23,886 nucleotides of DNA from DAIOHQ01 sp036744635 (GCA_036744635.1 DAIOHQ010000048.1:1-23886), one strand, 5' to 3'; shown: positions 15,494 through 22,656, counted from the first letter of the stretch. Program-made: numbers and translations. The notes: generated by a model from the sequence alone, not told the origin.

Positions 15494-16843
15494 ATGATGA
15501 ACCTGTATGACATCGCCTACGCGCTGGGCCTCGTGGCCGGCGCCCCCTATTGGCTGCTCGTCGGCACCGCGCGAAAGAAGGTGCTGCGCGCCCTTCGTCA
15601 GCGCATGGGCGACGTAGCTCCACGTTCCGACACCGCCCCCGCCATAATGATTCACGCCGTCAGTCTCGGTGAAATGAATGCCACCCGCGCCCTGGTCGCC
15701 GGCCTCGCCAGCGCTCGGCCCGACTTGCGTTTCATCGTCAGCACCACCACCGAAACCGGCTGGGATCGCGGCCGCGAGTTGTATGGGACGAACGACCGCA
15801 TCACCCTCATCCGCTATCCGCTCGACTTCTCGTCGGCCATCGCCCGCGTACTCGATCGCCTTCGACCCGCCGTCGTCGCCCTGATGGAACTGGAAGTCTG
15901 GCCGAACTTTCTCCTGCGCTGTCTGCAACGGGACATTCCGGTCGTTCTGCTCAATGGCCGGCTGACGGAAAAAAGCTTCCGCAACTATCGCCGCGGCGGG
16001 CCGGTGGTCTGGCGCATGTTCCGGCGCCTTGCCATGATCTGCGCCCAGGATGAAAGTTATGCCGACCGTTTCCGCACCTTGGGCGCTGCGGCGGAGCGCG
16101 TGCGCGTCACCGGTACCATGAAATTCGACACCGCCGCCGTCGCCGAGCGCGTCAGTGGCGACGACGGACTTGCCGCGGCAGTTGGCCTGCAACGGGATGA
16201 ACCAATATGGGTCTGCGGATCGACCGGGCCGGGGGAAGAACAACTCATCCTCGAGGAATACCGCAGGTTATTACGTGAATTCCCCCGCCTGCGCCTGGTC
16301 ATCGTCCCCAGAAAACCGGAGCGCTTCGACGAAGTCGCCGGCCTCATCGAATCCACCGGTTTTCTCCTCGTCCGAAGATCCACTGCGCAAACCTTGTTCC
16401 CAGCTCAGCAACAAAATCCGATCATCCTCGGCGATACCATGGGGGAATTGCGAACGTTCTACAGCCTGGCCACCGTCGTCTTGGTTGGCCGCACACTGGT
16501 CGATCTTGGCCAGCGCCAGCACGGCAGCGACATGATCGAACCGGCTGCCCTTGCCAAACCGACCGTGGTCGGGCCTTTCACCGGCAACTTCGCCGAGCCG
16601 ATGAACGCGTTCCGCGCGGCCGGGGCCATGCGTGAGATCAGCACGCCGCGCGAACTCGGCGATGCTGTCGCGTCGCTGTTGCGCGATAATGCAGAAGCAA
16701 TCAAAATGGGGCAGCTCGCCCAGGAAGTCGTCCGCCAGAATCAGGGCGCCACCGAGCGGCACGTGCGGGTCATTCTCGAACAACTCCAGGCGACGCCGGC
16801 CGATCTCATTTCGTCAGTCGAAACAAAATCGGAACATCATTGA
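15494..16843 (+). CDS. waaA: 3-deoxy-D-manno-octulosonate (Kdo) transferase
   Basis: The 449-aa enzyme transfers Kdo from CMP-Kdo to lipid A precursor at the inner membrane, implying LPS in this organism. A hydrophobic N-terminal anchor (YALGLVAGAPYWLLVG) is followed by HAVSLGE, whose Glu60 matches the catalytic acidic residue of WaaA. Then come the STTTETGWDRGRELYG and VTGTMKFD motifs, and the C-terminal GDTMGELRTFYSLATVVLVG block with EPAALAKPTVVGPFTGNF. Where many WaaA proteins read GGHNPLE, this one has GQRQHGSDMIEPA, a slight divergence. Two adjacent ATGs (15494 and 15497) are possible and no strong Shine-Dalgarno is seen. Its 3' end overlaps the convergent glycosyltransferase gene by 38 bases. 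Number of Kdo residues added cannot be told. Confidence 0.93.
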   Translation: MMNLYDIAYALGLVAGAPYWLLVGTARKKVLRALRQRMGDVAPRSDTAPAIMIHAVSLGEMNATRALVAGLASARPDLRFIVSTTTETGWDRGRELYGTNDRITLIRYPLDFSSAIARVLDRLRPAVVALMELEVWPNFLLRCLQRDIPVVLLNGRLTEKSFRNYRRGGPVVWRMFRRLAMICAQDESYADRFRTLGAAAERVRVTGTMKFDTAAVAERVSGDDGLAAAVGLQRDEPIWVCGSTGPGEEQLILEEYRRLLREFPRLRLVIVPRKPERFDEVAGLIESTGFLLVRRSTAQTLFPAQQQNPIILGDTMGELRTFYSLATVVLVGRTLVDLGQRQHGSDMIEPAALAKPTVVGPFTGNFAEPMNAFRAAGAMREISTPRELGDAVASLLRDNAEAIKMGQLAQEVVRQNQGATERHVRVILEQLQATPADLISSVETKSEHH

Positions 16844-18434
16844 CCGCGATCGTGCCGAATCCCTGCGCCCGCGCCGCGGCCTTCAGCGCCGGTGACGGGT
16901 TATACAGATAGACCTCGGAATATCCCTCCGGGAGCGCCGGCGGCAGCCCATCGTCAAAGAGCAGCAGCCGCACCCGCGGTCCCAATTCATGGCTCAAGGC
17001 CAGCATGTTCGGGCCGTTGGTTTGAAATTGATCGGCGAGAATCAACGGCCGCGCTTCGGCATTCACCACGTCCGCCACCGCCGGGTTGTAATAGCTGGCC
17101 ACCTTTGTCCACCATGTCCGAGCCGAGCCGCTGATGGAGCAGGAGATGATGCCGCACACAATGCACGCCGCCAGCAGTCCGTCCCGCGGTCGCCCGCGCA
17201 GGTTCGCCAGCAGGTATGCCGCGCAGATCAGCAGCGCCAGAAAACACGGAACCAGCAGGCGGAGAATCGTCGAGCGCTGCCCGCCGCGCAGCATGTCCGG
17301 CGCCAGCAGCGCAACAAATGGAACACACAGCAGGCAGAGGACCAGGAGCTTGCCTTCCATCGCCTCGCCCCGCCAAATGCTGCGCACGGCCAGGAAAGAA
17401 AACATGCCGCACACCGCCCACGAAAGCAGCGTCAATCCGCTGGCCAGATTCACTGGATGGAATTGATTCAACCCCGGCCGAAAATCCAGGAACACCGATG
17501 AAATCCCCATCAGCCACCACTGAAAATGCTTGACGATCCCCATCGGCTCCTGCACCCACATTGTGTTGGACGCGATGTGGGCGCGATAAAGAACCAGACA
17601 GACCAGCCACGGCGAAAAGAGCAACGCGGCAGCGATCAGCGACGGCACAAACCCCCGGCCATCACCTCTGCTCGCCGGTCCATTATCTCCCGACGCCACG
17701 AGCCGCCGCGCAATCATGAAGACAACCTGCGCCAACACCACCAGCCCCAGCGCGGTGTGGCAATACAAGCTCAACCCCACCACCAGCGCATAACGCCCCC
17801 AACTGCTGGCCGTGCCTTGCCGCAGGCAGCGCAGGAGTAACGCGCTGCTCAACAGCGTCATCACCGCGTACAGGCTGTATTCCCGCGCCTCCTGGGCATA
17901 GAGCACAAAAAACGGCGAGCAGCCCAGCAGCGCCAGCGCGATCAGGCCCACCCGCCTTCCAAAGGCCAGCGCACAAAACCAATACAGGCACGAGAACGCC
18001 AGCAGACTGATGATCGCCGACAGCCGGCGCAGCGACGCCACCGAATCGCCAAACGTCTGCGCCCACAGCCGTGCCAGCGCGTAATACAGCGGCGGATGTT
18101 TCGGGTCTTCGATGGCCAGCCGTTTGATCGTGTCCAGCGCGCTGCGCGAGCGGTCGACCCGTTGAAAGCGCAGCACATCGTCGGGGCTGAGAATCCTGCC
18201 GGAAAAGAGCTGGCCCATCGCCTCCGGCCCGCGATGTCCGGAAATCCCCAGCGACGTCATCGCCTCATCGTGCCAGTAGGTTTTGGTGTCCAGATGGGTA
18301 AATCGAAAATACATTCCCGCCACCAGGGCAGCGCACAACGGCGCCACCAACCACCCTTCGCCATTCCTCCGCGTGGGCGCTCCCTCCGCCGGCATCGGGC
18401 AATCCGCTGGCAAATTGATCTGCTCTACCGTCAT
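16806..18434 (-). CDS. GT-C membrane glycosyltransferase (GT39/ArnT-like)
   Basis: The 542-aa polytopic inner-membrane protein resembles PMT/ArnT-type transferases that use polyprenyl-phosphate sugars. A first membrane helix (APLCAALVAGMYFRF) leads to TYWHDEAMTSLGISGH, where Asp56-Glu57 form the acidic motif of the first extracytoplasmic loop typical of GT-C enzymes. PPLYYALARLWAQTFG is the next family-like block, then about nine hydrophobic helices. A soluble C-terminal part of ~110 residues (LILADQFQTNGPNMLALSHEL onward) follows. It converges with waaA, overlapping its end by 38 bases, and may share a role in cell-envelope glycosylation, but that is inference. The ATG at 18434 lacks a clear ribosome-binding site; Met14 is an alternative. 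Donor and acceptor are unknown. Confidence 0.85.
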   Translation of the reverse strand: MTVEQINLPADCPMPAEGAPTRRNGEGWLVAPLCAALVAGMYFRFTHLDTKTYWHDEAMTSLGISGHRGPEAMGQLFSGRILSPDDVLRFQRVDRSRSALDTIKRLAIEDPKHPPLYYALARLWAQTFGDSVASLRRLSAIISLLAFSCLYWFCALAFGRRVGLIALALLGCSPFFVLYAQEAREYSLYAVMTLLSSALLLRCLRQGTASSWGRYALVVGLSLYCHTALGLVVLAQVVFMIARRLVASGDNGPASRGDGRGFVPSLIAAALLFSPWLVCLVLYRAHIASNTMWVQEPMGIVKHFQWWLMGISSVFLDFRPGLNQFHPVNLASGLTLLSWAVCGMFSFLAVRSIWRGEAMEGKLLVLCLLCVPFVALLAPDMLRGGQRSTILRLLVPCFLALLICAAYLLANLRGRPRDGLLAACIVCGIISCSISGSARTWWTKVASYYNPAVADVVNAEARPLILADQFQTNGPNMLALSHELGPRVRLLLFDDGLPPALPEGYSEVYLYNPSPALKAAARAQGFGTIAVNDVPILFRLTK

Positions 18435-18491
18435 AGAACACGTGGGCGCACCATCACCCCGTCTCAGGGCAATGGTTCAGTTTGAAATTTC

Positions 18492-18582
18492 TGGGTGCCA
18501 CAGGTCGCGGTACTCCGAGACCTGTGCCGCGTAGCGACGCGGTAAGACACAGGTCTGCGAATACGCCGATCTGTGGCACCCA
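18492..18582. repeat. Cloverleaf-like repeat built on GTGCCACAGGTC
   Basis: Outer arms TGGGTGCCACAG (18492-18503) and its perfect complement (18571-18582) enclose further stems. CACAGGTC/GACCTGTG pair at 18499-18506 with 18519-18526, CCGCGT/ACGCGG at 18527-18542 around an AGCG loop, and CACAGGTC with GATCTGTG at 18548-18555 with 18568-18575. Alternative folds compete for the same bases. It occupies most of the gap between the divergent glycosyltransferase and dus genes. Confidence 0.8.
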
Positions 18583-18633
18583 AACTGACGCACTACCCGT
18601 CTCAGCACAGTATCGGCCACAATCCCGCTCGCC

Positions 18634-18639
18634 TATAGT
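18634..18639 (+). promoter_or_regulatory. Possible -10 box abutting the dus start
   Basis: TATAGT ends directly before ATG 18640. If it is a real -10, transcription would begin near 18646, and translation would have to use ATG 18649 as a nearly leaderless start. No good -35 is visible. Confidence 0.3.
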
Positions 18640-19848
18640 ATGAAGCTGATGCAGATCGGACCCATCCAACTCGCCACCCCCTTCTGCCAGGCCGGCCTGG
18701 CGGGTTATTCCGACCGGGCGATGCGGCTCGTCGCCCGCCGCCGCGGTTGCCCGTACGCCGTCACCGAAGCCCTGCTCGACACCATCCTCGTCAACGGCGG
18801 CCAGGGATTGCGCCGCTCCATCGACATCAATGATGAAGACCATCCCATCGCCGGCCAGATTATCGGCAGCGATCCCGACACGATGGCACAGGCCGCGGTT
18901 ATTCTCCACCGCGCTGGCTACGATGTGATCGATCTCAACTTCGCCTGCCCGGTGAAAAAAATCCGCAACAAAGCCCGCGGCGGGCACATGCTTTTTGACG
19001 CCCCGCGCGCCGTTTCCATCGTCAAGACGGTGCGCGATGCCCTTCCGCCGCACGCTACGACGACCGTCAGCCTTCGGCGGGGATTTGATGAATCAGCCGA
19101 ATCTTGCGAGCGCTTCGATGAGATCGTCGAAACCATCTGGAGCTACCGGTATGCCGCCGTCCGCGTCCACGCCCGCACCGTTCAGCAGAAATACCTTGGC
19201 CCGGCCACCTGGCCGTTCCTGCGGCAGCTCAAGGCGAAATATCCGCAAAAAACCATCATCGGTTCGGGAGATGTCTTCACCGCCGAAGATGCCGTGGCGA
19301 TGAAGCAGCAGACCGGCGTTGACATCGTCTGGATCGCCCGCGGCGCCATCGGCAATCCCTGGATTTTCTCCCACGCCGCCAGGCTGCTGAACGACCCGCA
19401 CGCACGCCTCAATCCCCCCACCCCCCCTACCATCGCCGAGCAGCGCGATGCCCTCGTCGAGCACTTCGCCATCGCGATGCAGATTCACGGCGAAGCCCTG
19501 GCCGCCCGGCGCATGCGCAAGATGGGGATCAAATACAGCCGCTTCCATCCCGATGCCCCAACCGTCAAGGCCGGCTTCATCGCCGTCCACTCCCTGCGTG
19601 ACTGGGATGCCGTCCTGCACAGCCACTACACCACCAACGCCCCCGGCGTCTGGCCGCGCGACGATGCCGCCGACGAGGTCAATGCCCCGGAGGAAGCCGC
19701 CGCGGGTGGCAGTCGGCAGTCGGCAGTCGGCAGTAAACAAGATCCACTGCCGAGTGCCGACTGCCCACTGCCGACTATAATTCCCCATGCACTCCCGCAC
19801 CCCCGCCCGCAATCGCCTCGCCAAAGTCCTGCCCGAGGAATGGCGTAA
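18640..19848 (+). CDS. tRNA-dihydrouridine synthase (DusB-like)
   Basis: The FMN enzyme reduces uridines to dihydrouridine in tRNA. The TIM-barrel motifs run in order: FCQAGLAGYSDRAMR near the start, GQIIGSDPDTMAQAA, DLNFACPVKKIRNKARGGHM with catalytic Cys103, VHARTVQQKYLGPATW, IIGSGDVFTAEDAV and WIARGAIGNPWIF, then the C-terminal helical domain (MRKMGIKY). The 402-aa length exceeds the usual 320-350. The last ~47 residues (from about residue 356) are encoded by a GGCAGTC inverted repeat and what lies beyond it, and the frame runs 62 bases into the next gene. The ancestral stop was probably lost to repeat insertion. ATG 18640 or 18649 could be used; no Shine-Dalgarno is seen, and TATAGT directly precedes 18640. 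Confidence 0.9.
   Translation: MKLMQIGPIQLATPFCQAGLAGYSDRAMRLVARRRGCPYAVTEALLDTILVNGGQGLRRSIDINDEDHPIAGQIIGSDPDTMAQAAVILHRAGYDVIDLNFACPVKKIRNKARGGHMLFDAPRAVSIVKTVRDALPPHATTTVSLRRGFDESAESCERFDEIVETIWSYRYAAVRVHARTVQQKYLGPATWPFLRQLKAKYPQKTIIGSGDVFTAEDAVAMKQQTGVDIVWIARGAIGNPWIFSHAARLLNDPHARLNPPTPPTIAEQRDALVEHFAIAMQIHGEALAARRMRKMGIKYSRFHPDAPTVKAGFIAVHSLRDWDAVLHSHYTTNAPGVWPRDDAADEVNAPEEAAAGGSRQSAVGSKQDPLPSADCPLPTIIPHALPHPRPQSPRQSPARGMA
19705..19775. repeat. GGCAGTC / GACTGCC inverted tandem repeat inside the dus 3' end
   Basis: Four CGGCAGT-type units (19705-19734) face four ACTGCC(G/C)-type units (19746-19775) and match at 26 of 30 positions. The element sits within the dus frame and ends next to TATAAT. 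Half of the same family occurs at 8624-8653. Confidence 0.85.
19776..19781 (+). promoter_or_regulatory. Perfect TATAAT box five bases before the 89-aa gene
   Basis: TATAAT lies at the edge of the GACTGCC repeat and ends five bases before ATG 19787. Transcription would start at about the ATG itself, so a leaderless mRNA is possible. The -35 region is formed by repeat sequence and is poor. Confidence 0.45.
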
Positions 19849-20056
19849 GCATCTCGTCGCCCACGGCGCCCCCAAGCGCAAGTACACGGCCGTCTGCCGC
19901 GCCACCCTCGCCACCGGGCGAGTCATCGAAAACCTCATCGTCGAAGAGGGTTGGATCATCGCCCTCGACCGCGCCGGCCTGGCCGGGCATTTCGAGCAGC
20001 GCATCGATTTCGACCCCCGACACATTACTGAACTGCAGGTCATCCAAATCGTCTGA
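19787..20056 (+). CDS. Small uncharacterised protein (89 aa)
   Basis: The short protein begins MHSRTPARNRLAKVLPEEWR and continues with a basic region (GAPKRKYTAVCRATLATGR). It ends in a beta-rich part, ENLIVEEGWIIALDRAG, then FEQRIDFDPRHITELQVIQIV. The alternating strand pattern suggests a small compact beta domain; there is no signal peptide or membrane helix. I do not recognise a named family. It overlaps the repeat-derived tail of the dus frame by 62 bases in another frame, and a perfect TATAAT lies five bases upstream of its ATG with no Shine-Dalgarno, so it may be read from a leaderless transcript. It is followed by a convergent small gene 42 bases away. Its organised amino-acid pattern makes a real gene more likely than a chance frame. 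Confidence 0.65.
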   Translation: MHSRTPARNRLAKVLPEEWRKHLVAHGAPKRKYTAVCRATLATGRVIENLIVEEGWIIALDRAGLAGHFEQRIDFDPRHITELQVIQIV

Positions 20057-20098
20057 AACCGACTCCTTCCCCGAAGGGTGAAATGTTGGTCCACCGCA

Positions 20099-20497
20099 TC
20101 ACCCCGGCGTTCGACGTGGAACGCCGGCGCGGTTGAAGTTGGCGAACGTCTGGTTATGACCCCGCTGCTGGCCGCCATGGAGCGGCAGATTGCTCTTCTT
20201 CGGCCCGGTGAGATTCCCCAGCGTTCCTCCGCCGAATGCGGCCGGCCGGTTCAAACTTTCCTTGATCTGCTTGATCGTGTGTGAATCTTTCCCTTCCGCC
20301 CCGCCTCCAGCCGCGGCCGCCTCCTGCGGTTTCTTGGCCGAAAGCATCTTGGCGGCGCTCTCGGCCGCGAGATTGGTGTCGATTACCGGCATTTCGGCTT
20401 CGCCGCCGCCCGCGCCCGCCCCCGCGGACTTAGCCTTGGCGCTTTTCCTGGCGCCCCCGCTCTTTGCTCCGGTGTCGCTCTTCTTGGCTTTGGCCAT
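20099..20497 (-). CDS. Small basic low-complexity protein (132 aa)
   Basis: The first ~35 residues are Lys/Ala/Ser/Gly-rich (MAKAKKSDTGAKSGG...). Then come a more ordered helix (VIDTNLAAESAAKMLSAKKP), another segment (HTIKQIKESLNRP) and a C-terminal tail, KKSNLPLHGGQQRGHNQTF, ending in AGVPRRTPG. The strongly basic, disordered character suggests nucleic-acid or ribosome association, as an inference. The overall pattern matches small proteins I associate with Phycisphaerae-type planctomycetes, with no known function. The ATG at 20497 has AAGGA ten bases upstream. It converges with the 89-aa gene. Confidence 0.7.
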   Translation of the reverse strand: MAKAKKSDTGAKSGGARKSAKAKSAGAGAGGGEAEMPVIDTNLAAESAAKMLSAKKPQEAAAAGGGAEGKDSHTIKQIKESLNRPAAFGGGTLGNLTGPKKSNLPLHGGQQRGHNQTFANFNRAGVPRRTPG

Positions 20498-20595
20498 CGG
20501 TGTGGTTCCTTTCTCCCGACAATTCTACCGCCCCGTCCGACGAACGAAAGACATTTCTGTCTCCAATCCGGCGAATTTTGCGCGAAATTCAGGAT

Positions 20596-20849
20596 TTCAC
20601 CGCAGGGCCGCGGAGAGCGCGGAGAAGAGAGAATGAAACGTGAAACTGCTCTGCTGAAATCCTCTGGGGCACGCCGCAGAGCCCTCACCCCAACCCTCTC
20701 CCGGAGTACCGGGAGAGGGGGTAAGAGCGGAAGCGCTTCGGGGATTTCAGCAGAGCAACGTGAAACGTGAACAGAGGAGCCACTTTTCATGGTTCATGTT
20801 TCACGTTTGTGAATTGCATTCTCTGCGTGCTCTGCGGCTCCGCGGTGAA
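20596..20849. repeat. Four-layer nested inverted repeat (includes core hairpin copy 2)
   Basis: Layer 1: 20596-20626 pairs with 20819-20849 at 25 of 31 positions (TTCACCGC... type). Layer 2: GTGAAAC-type arms 20636-20646 with 20798-20808 (perfect 11), and 20759-20772 with 20792-20805 (13 of 14). Layer 3: perfect 16-base arms 20647-20662 and 20742-20757. Layer 4: the 40-base core 20682-20721 with 11-base stem arms 20694-20704 and 20709-20719. AACGTGAAAC flanks layer 3 on both sides as a direct repeat. The right side enters the 3' end of the zinc-ribbon gene. Confidence 0.85.
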
Positions 20850-21434
20850 TCCGCGTTTCGTCTCGATTTTCAGCCCGCACTCCGAACAGCGATCGCTGCT
20901 GGCCCGCAGATCATATCCACATCCCAGGCACCGCCCCTCCGCCAGCCACTGCCGGTGTTGCCGCCGCCGGCGCAGGGTCGGCAGGAGCATCCAGGCCGGC
21001 AACAGCGCCGTGGCGAACACTCCCACCGCATAGGGCACGGCCACCAGCCGCGTCGGCACGAACATCTTCCATATCTGCCCGGTGCGCTGATCGTATCCGC
21101 GGACAATCTCCGTCCGCCCTTCCGTCGCCACCCCGAAGGCGAGCCATCCCCGATAGACCGGCCGCTGCCCCAGGATCACCGTCATGGTCGGAATCGTGCC
21201 CGAGCACCAGCGCGTCGGCAAATCCCCCACCCACTTCGACGCCACCGTGATGCGGAACTGCCCCGGTATCGTCACCAGCTCATAGTACGTTCCATCCGCC
21301 AGCGACGGGTCCCCGGGATGCCGCACCATCACAAAAAGATCGGTCGTAAAATGGCTCCGCACCCAGCCGGCGATAAATGCCATGCACAACACCAGCGACA
21401 CGATCGAAAGAAAAGTCAGCACCCGGCGTTTCAT
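20787..21434 (-). CDS. Membrane protein with C-terminal zinc ribbon
   Basis: The 215-aa protein has an N-terminal membrane helix (TFLSIVSLVLCMAFIAGWV) and an extracytoplasmic middle of ~110 residues (YELVTIPGQFRITVASKWVG, RPVYRGWLAFGVATEGRTEIVRG). A second membrane helix follows (LVAVPYAVGVFATALLPAWMLLPTL), then a basic stretch and a zinc ribbon, CLGCGYDLRASSDRCSECG, whose four Cys can bind one metal. This two-helix plus ribbon layout is common among uncharacterised planctomycete proteins; function unknown. The last ~22 residues (RGFTAEPQSTQRMQ onward) come from the nested repeat at 20596-20849, so the original C-terminus was probably close to the ribbon. The ATG at 21434 lies eight bases after a TACAAT box with no Shine-Dalgarno, a possible leaderless start. 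Confidence 0.8.
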   Translation of the reverse strand: MKRRVLTFLSIVSLVLCMAFIAGWVRSHFTTDLFVMVRHPGDPSLADGTYYELVTIPGQFRITVASKWVGDLPTRWCSGTIPTMTVILGQRPVYRGWLAFGVATEGRTEIVRGYDQRTGQIWKMFVPTRLVAVPYAVGVFATALLPAWMLLPTLRRRRQHRQWLAEGRCLGCGYDLRASSDRCSECGLKIETKRGFTAEPQSTQRMQFTNVKHEP

Positions 21435-21442
21435 TGCTGGTC

Positions 21443-21448
21443 ATTGTA
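21443..21448 (-). promoter_or_regulatory. -10-like TACAAT close to the zinc-ribbon gene start
   Basis: Read on the minus strand, TACAAT ends eight bases before ATG 21434, so the transcript would start about at the ATG. The palindrome at 21467-21484 occupies its -35 region. Confidence 0.4.
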
Positions 21449-21466
21449 GTCTCGGGGGCGATGTTG

Positions 21467-21484
21467 GGTGCAATTTATTGCACC
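21467..21484. promoter_or_regulatory. Operator-like palindrome GGTGCAAT-N2-ATTGCACC (site 1)
   Basis: Perfect eight-base arms flank TT in the divergent region between the zinc-ribbon gene and the 101-aa gene. It lies at the -35 position of the minus-strand TACAAT (21448 to 21443), and its right arm supplies TTGCAC, 19 bases upstream of TATACA (21503-21508) on the plus strand. An identical palindrome recurs at 21903-21920. Confidence 0.6.
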
Positions 21485-21543
21485 ACCAATCGCGGGGGCC
21501 GGTATACAATGCCTACGTCCATTTCACCGGCAAGGAGAATTTT

Positions 21544-21849
21544 ATGGTAGTCGTGCGCGACATTTTTCAATTGAAGTTCGGGCAGGCCAAGGAAGCGGTG
21601 ACGCTCTGGAAGCAGGTGATCGCCATCAACCAGCGGCGCGGCTACGGTACCGCGGCCACGCGGATGCTGACCGATCTGGTCGGCCCGGCCTACTACACGC
21701 TGATCCTGGAGACCACGTTCGATTCCGTGGCACAATTTGAGAAGGGCATCAAGGAAGTGCTGGCCGATCCGGAATGGCGGGCGATTTACGCCAAGATCAT
21801 CCCCCTCACTGAGAGCGGGCGGCGGGAAATTCTGTCGGTCGTGGCGTAG
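21544..21849 (+). CDS. Small protein with NIPSNAP/dimeric alpha-beta-barrel-like pattern
   Basis: The 101-aa protein starts MVVVRDIFQLKFGQAKEAVTLWKQ, a strand followed by a helix. It then shows YYTLILETTFDSVAQFEKGIKEV, a second strand and helix, and ends with an acidic-basic helix and strand (SGRREILSVVA). This strand-helix-strand-helix order and length fit the dimeric alpha-beta-barrel (NIPSNAP-like or antibiotic-biosynthesis monooxygenase-like) fold, but no catalytic residue can be assigned. The ATG at 21544 has an excellent AAGGAG six bases upstream, so earlier in-frame starts are rejected. A TATACAAT box at 21503-21510 suits its promoter, and a palindrome GGTGCAATTTATTGCACC lies just upstream at the likely -35. 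Binding target unknown. Confidence 0.8.
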   Translation: MVVVRDIFQLKFGQAKEAVTLWKQVIAINQRRGYGTAATRMLTDLVGPAYYTLILETTFDSVAQFEKGIKEVLADPEWRAIYAKIIPLTESGRREILSVVA

Positions 21850-21902
21850 AGCGCTGGCGTCTGTCGAGGCCGCTCATCGAGTAACGACCTTCATCACCGG
21901 GA

Positions 21903-21920
21903 GGTGCAATCCATTGCACC
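21903..21920. promoter_or_regulatory. Operator-like palindrome GGTGCAAT-N2-ATTGCACC (site 2)
   Basis: The arms are identical to site 1 and flank CC, directly upstream of the multi-pass membrane protein gene. A further half site, ATTGCACC, follows at 21934-21941. The spacing to the gene suggests control by the same factor as site 1. Confidence 0.6.
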
Positions 21921-21924
21921 CTAC

Positions 21925-22575
21925 ATGGTCCCTATTGCACCCATGCCCCCCTCCCCGCAGATTCTTCCCTATGCCACGCCTGTCTCCGCTGCGGCGAAAC
22001 CTCGGCTCATCTGGCTTGGGCTCCATCTGCCTGGCCTGGTCGCCCTCTTCCTGCCGTTTGCCTATGGCGTCTCCGTTTTCGATGCCATGCACGAAGCCGC
22101 TCGAATTCTCACACAATGGGACTGGGGACATGCCGACCTTGAGATCACTGCCTTCGCCTTCCCCTTCTGCCTTTCGGTTCCGCTGCTTCTCCTGGCGGTC
22201 TCGTTGACCTTCGGTCGTCTTCGCCTCGCGGCGATCAGCTTCGCTGCAATCCTGGCGGCAATCACCTTCATCGCCAACCTTGGCACGCTCTGCATGTTCT
22301 TGGGGAACCAAACCGCCGAAATTCTGAAATTCCTGACCCTTCCCGCCGCCATTCTCCTGCTCGGCGCCGGCGTGCTGGTCTTCGCCGCGGTCTACCGCCG
22401 TAATTCGCTCCAATCCTTGCTGGCGATTCTGCTGGCCTGCCTCTACTGCTCCAACGCCTCTCTCTGTTTCATCGGCTTCGCCGACAGGGCCGAATCCGGC
22501 TACTACCTCAGCCTGGCCGCCTGCGCCGCGTATACCGCCGATGTTATCCTCCGCATTCGCGCTTCGAGTAGCTGA
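21925..22575 (+). CDS. Multi-pass membrane protein of unknown function
   Basis: The ~216-aa protein has about six hydrophobic helices: LIWLGLHLPGLVALFLPFAY, ITAFAFPFCLSVPLLLLAV, LAAISFAAILAAITFIANLG, FLTLPAAILLLGAGVLVFAAVY, LLAILLACLYCSNASLCFIG and YYLSLAACAAYTADVIL. The polar segment VFDAMHEAARILTQWDWGHADLE lies in the first loop. No transporter or enzyme motif is recognised. The start is uncertain: ATG 21925 and ATG 21943 are in frame, neither has a good Shine-Dalgarno, and GTG 21904 lies within the palindrome, so it is unlikely. The upstream GGTGCAAT palindrome is shared with the preceding gene, suggesting common control. A hairpin terminator follows at 22626-22656. Confidence 0.75.
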   Translation: MVPIAPMPPSPQILPYATPVSAAAKPRLIWLGLHLPGLVALFLPFAYGVSVFDAMHEAARILTQWDWGHADLEITAFAFPFCLSVPLLLLAVSLTFGRLRLAAISFAAILAAITFIANLGTLCMFLGNQTAEILKFLTLPAAILLLGAGVLVFAAVYRRNSLQSLLAILLACLYCSNASLCFIGFADRAESGYYLSLAACAAYTADVILRIRASSS

Positions 22576-22625
22576 ATCGACCTTGGATAGACTTGCAGCC
22601 TTTCAGCAATCGAGAGGCGCGCGAT

Positions 22626-22656
22626 AAAGCCCACGGCAGGAGATGCCGCGGGCTTT
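22626..22656. terminator. Hairpin terminator between convergent genes
   Basis: AAAGCCCACGGCA pairs with TGCCGCGGGCTTT with one mismatch around a five-base loop. It lies between the end of the membrane-protein gene (+) and rpsG (-), so it can serve both strands. T-runs are weak on either side. Confidence 0.65.

Noticed and set aside
20190..20636. 148-aa plus-strand frame opposite the small basic protein
   Set aside because: It is Ala/Pro-rich mirror sequence that ends in repeat-derived residues. The minus strand has the Shine-Dalgarno and an ordered C-terminal pattern.
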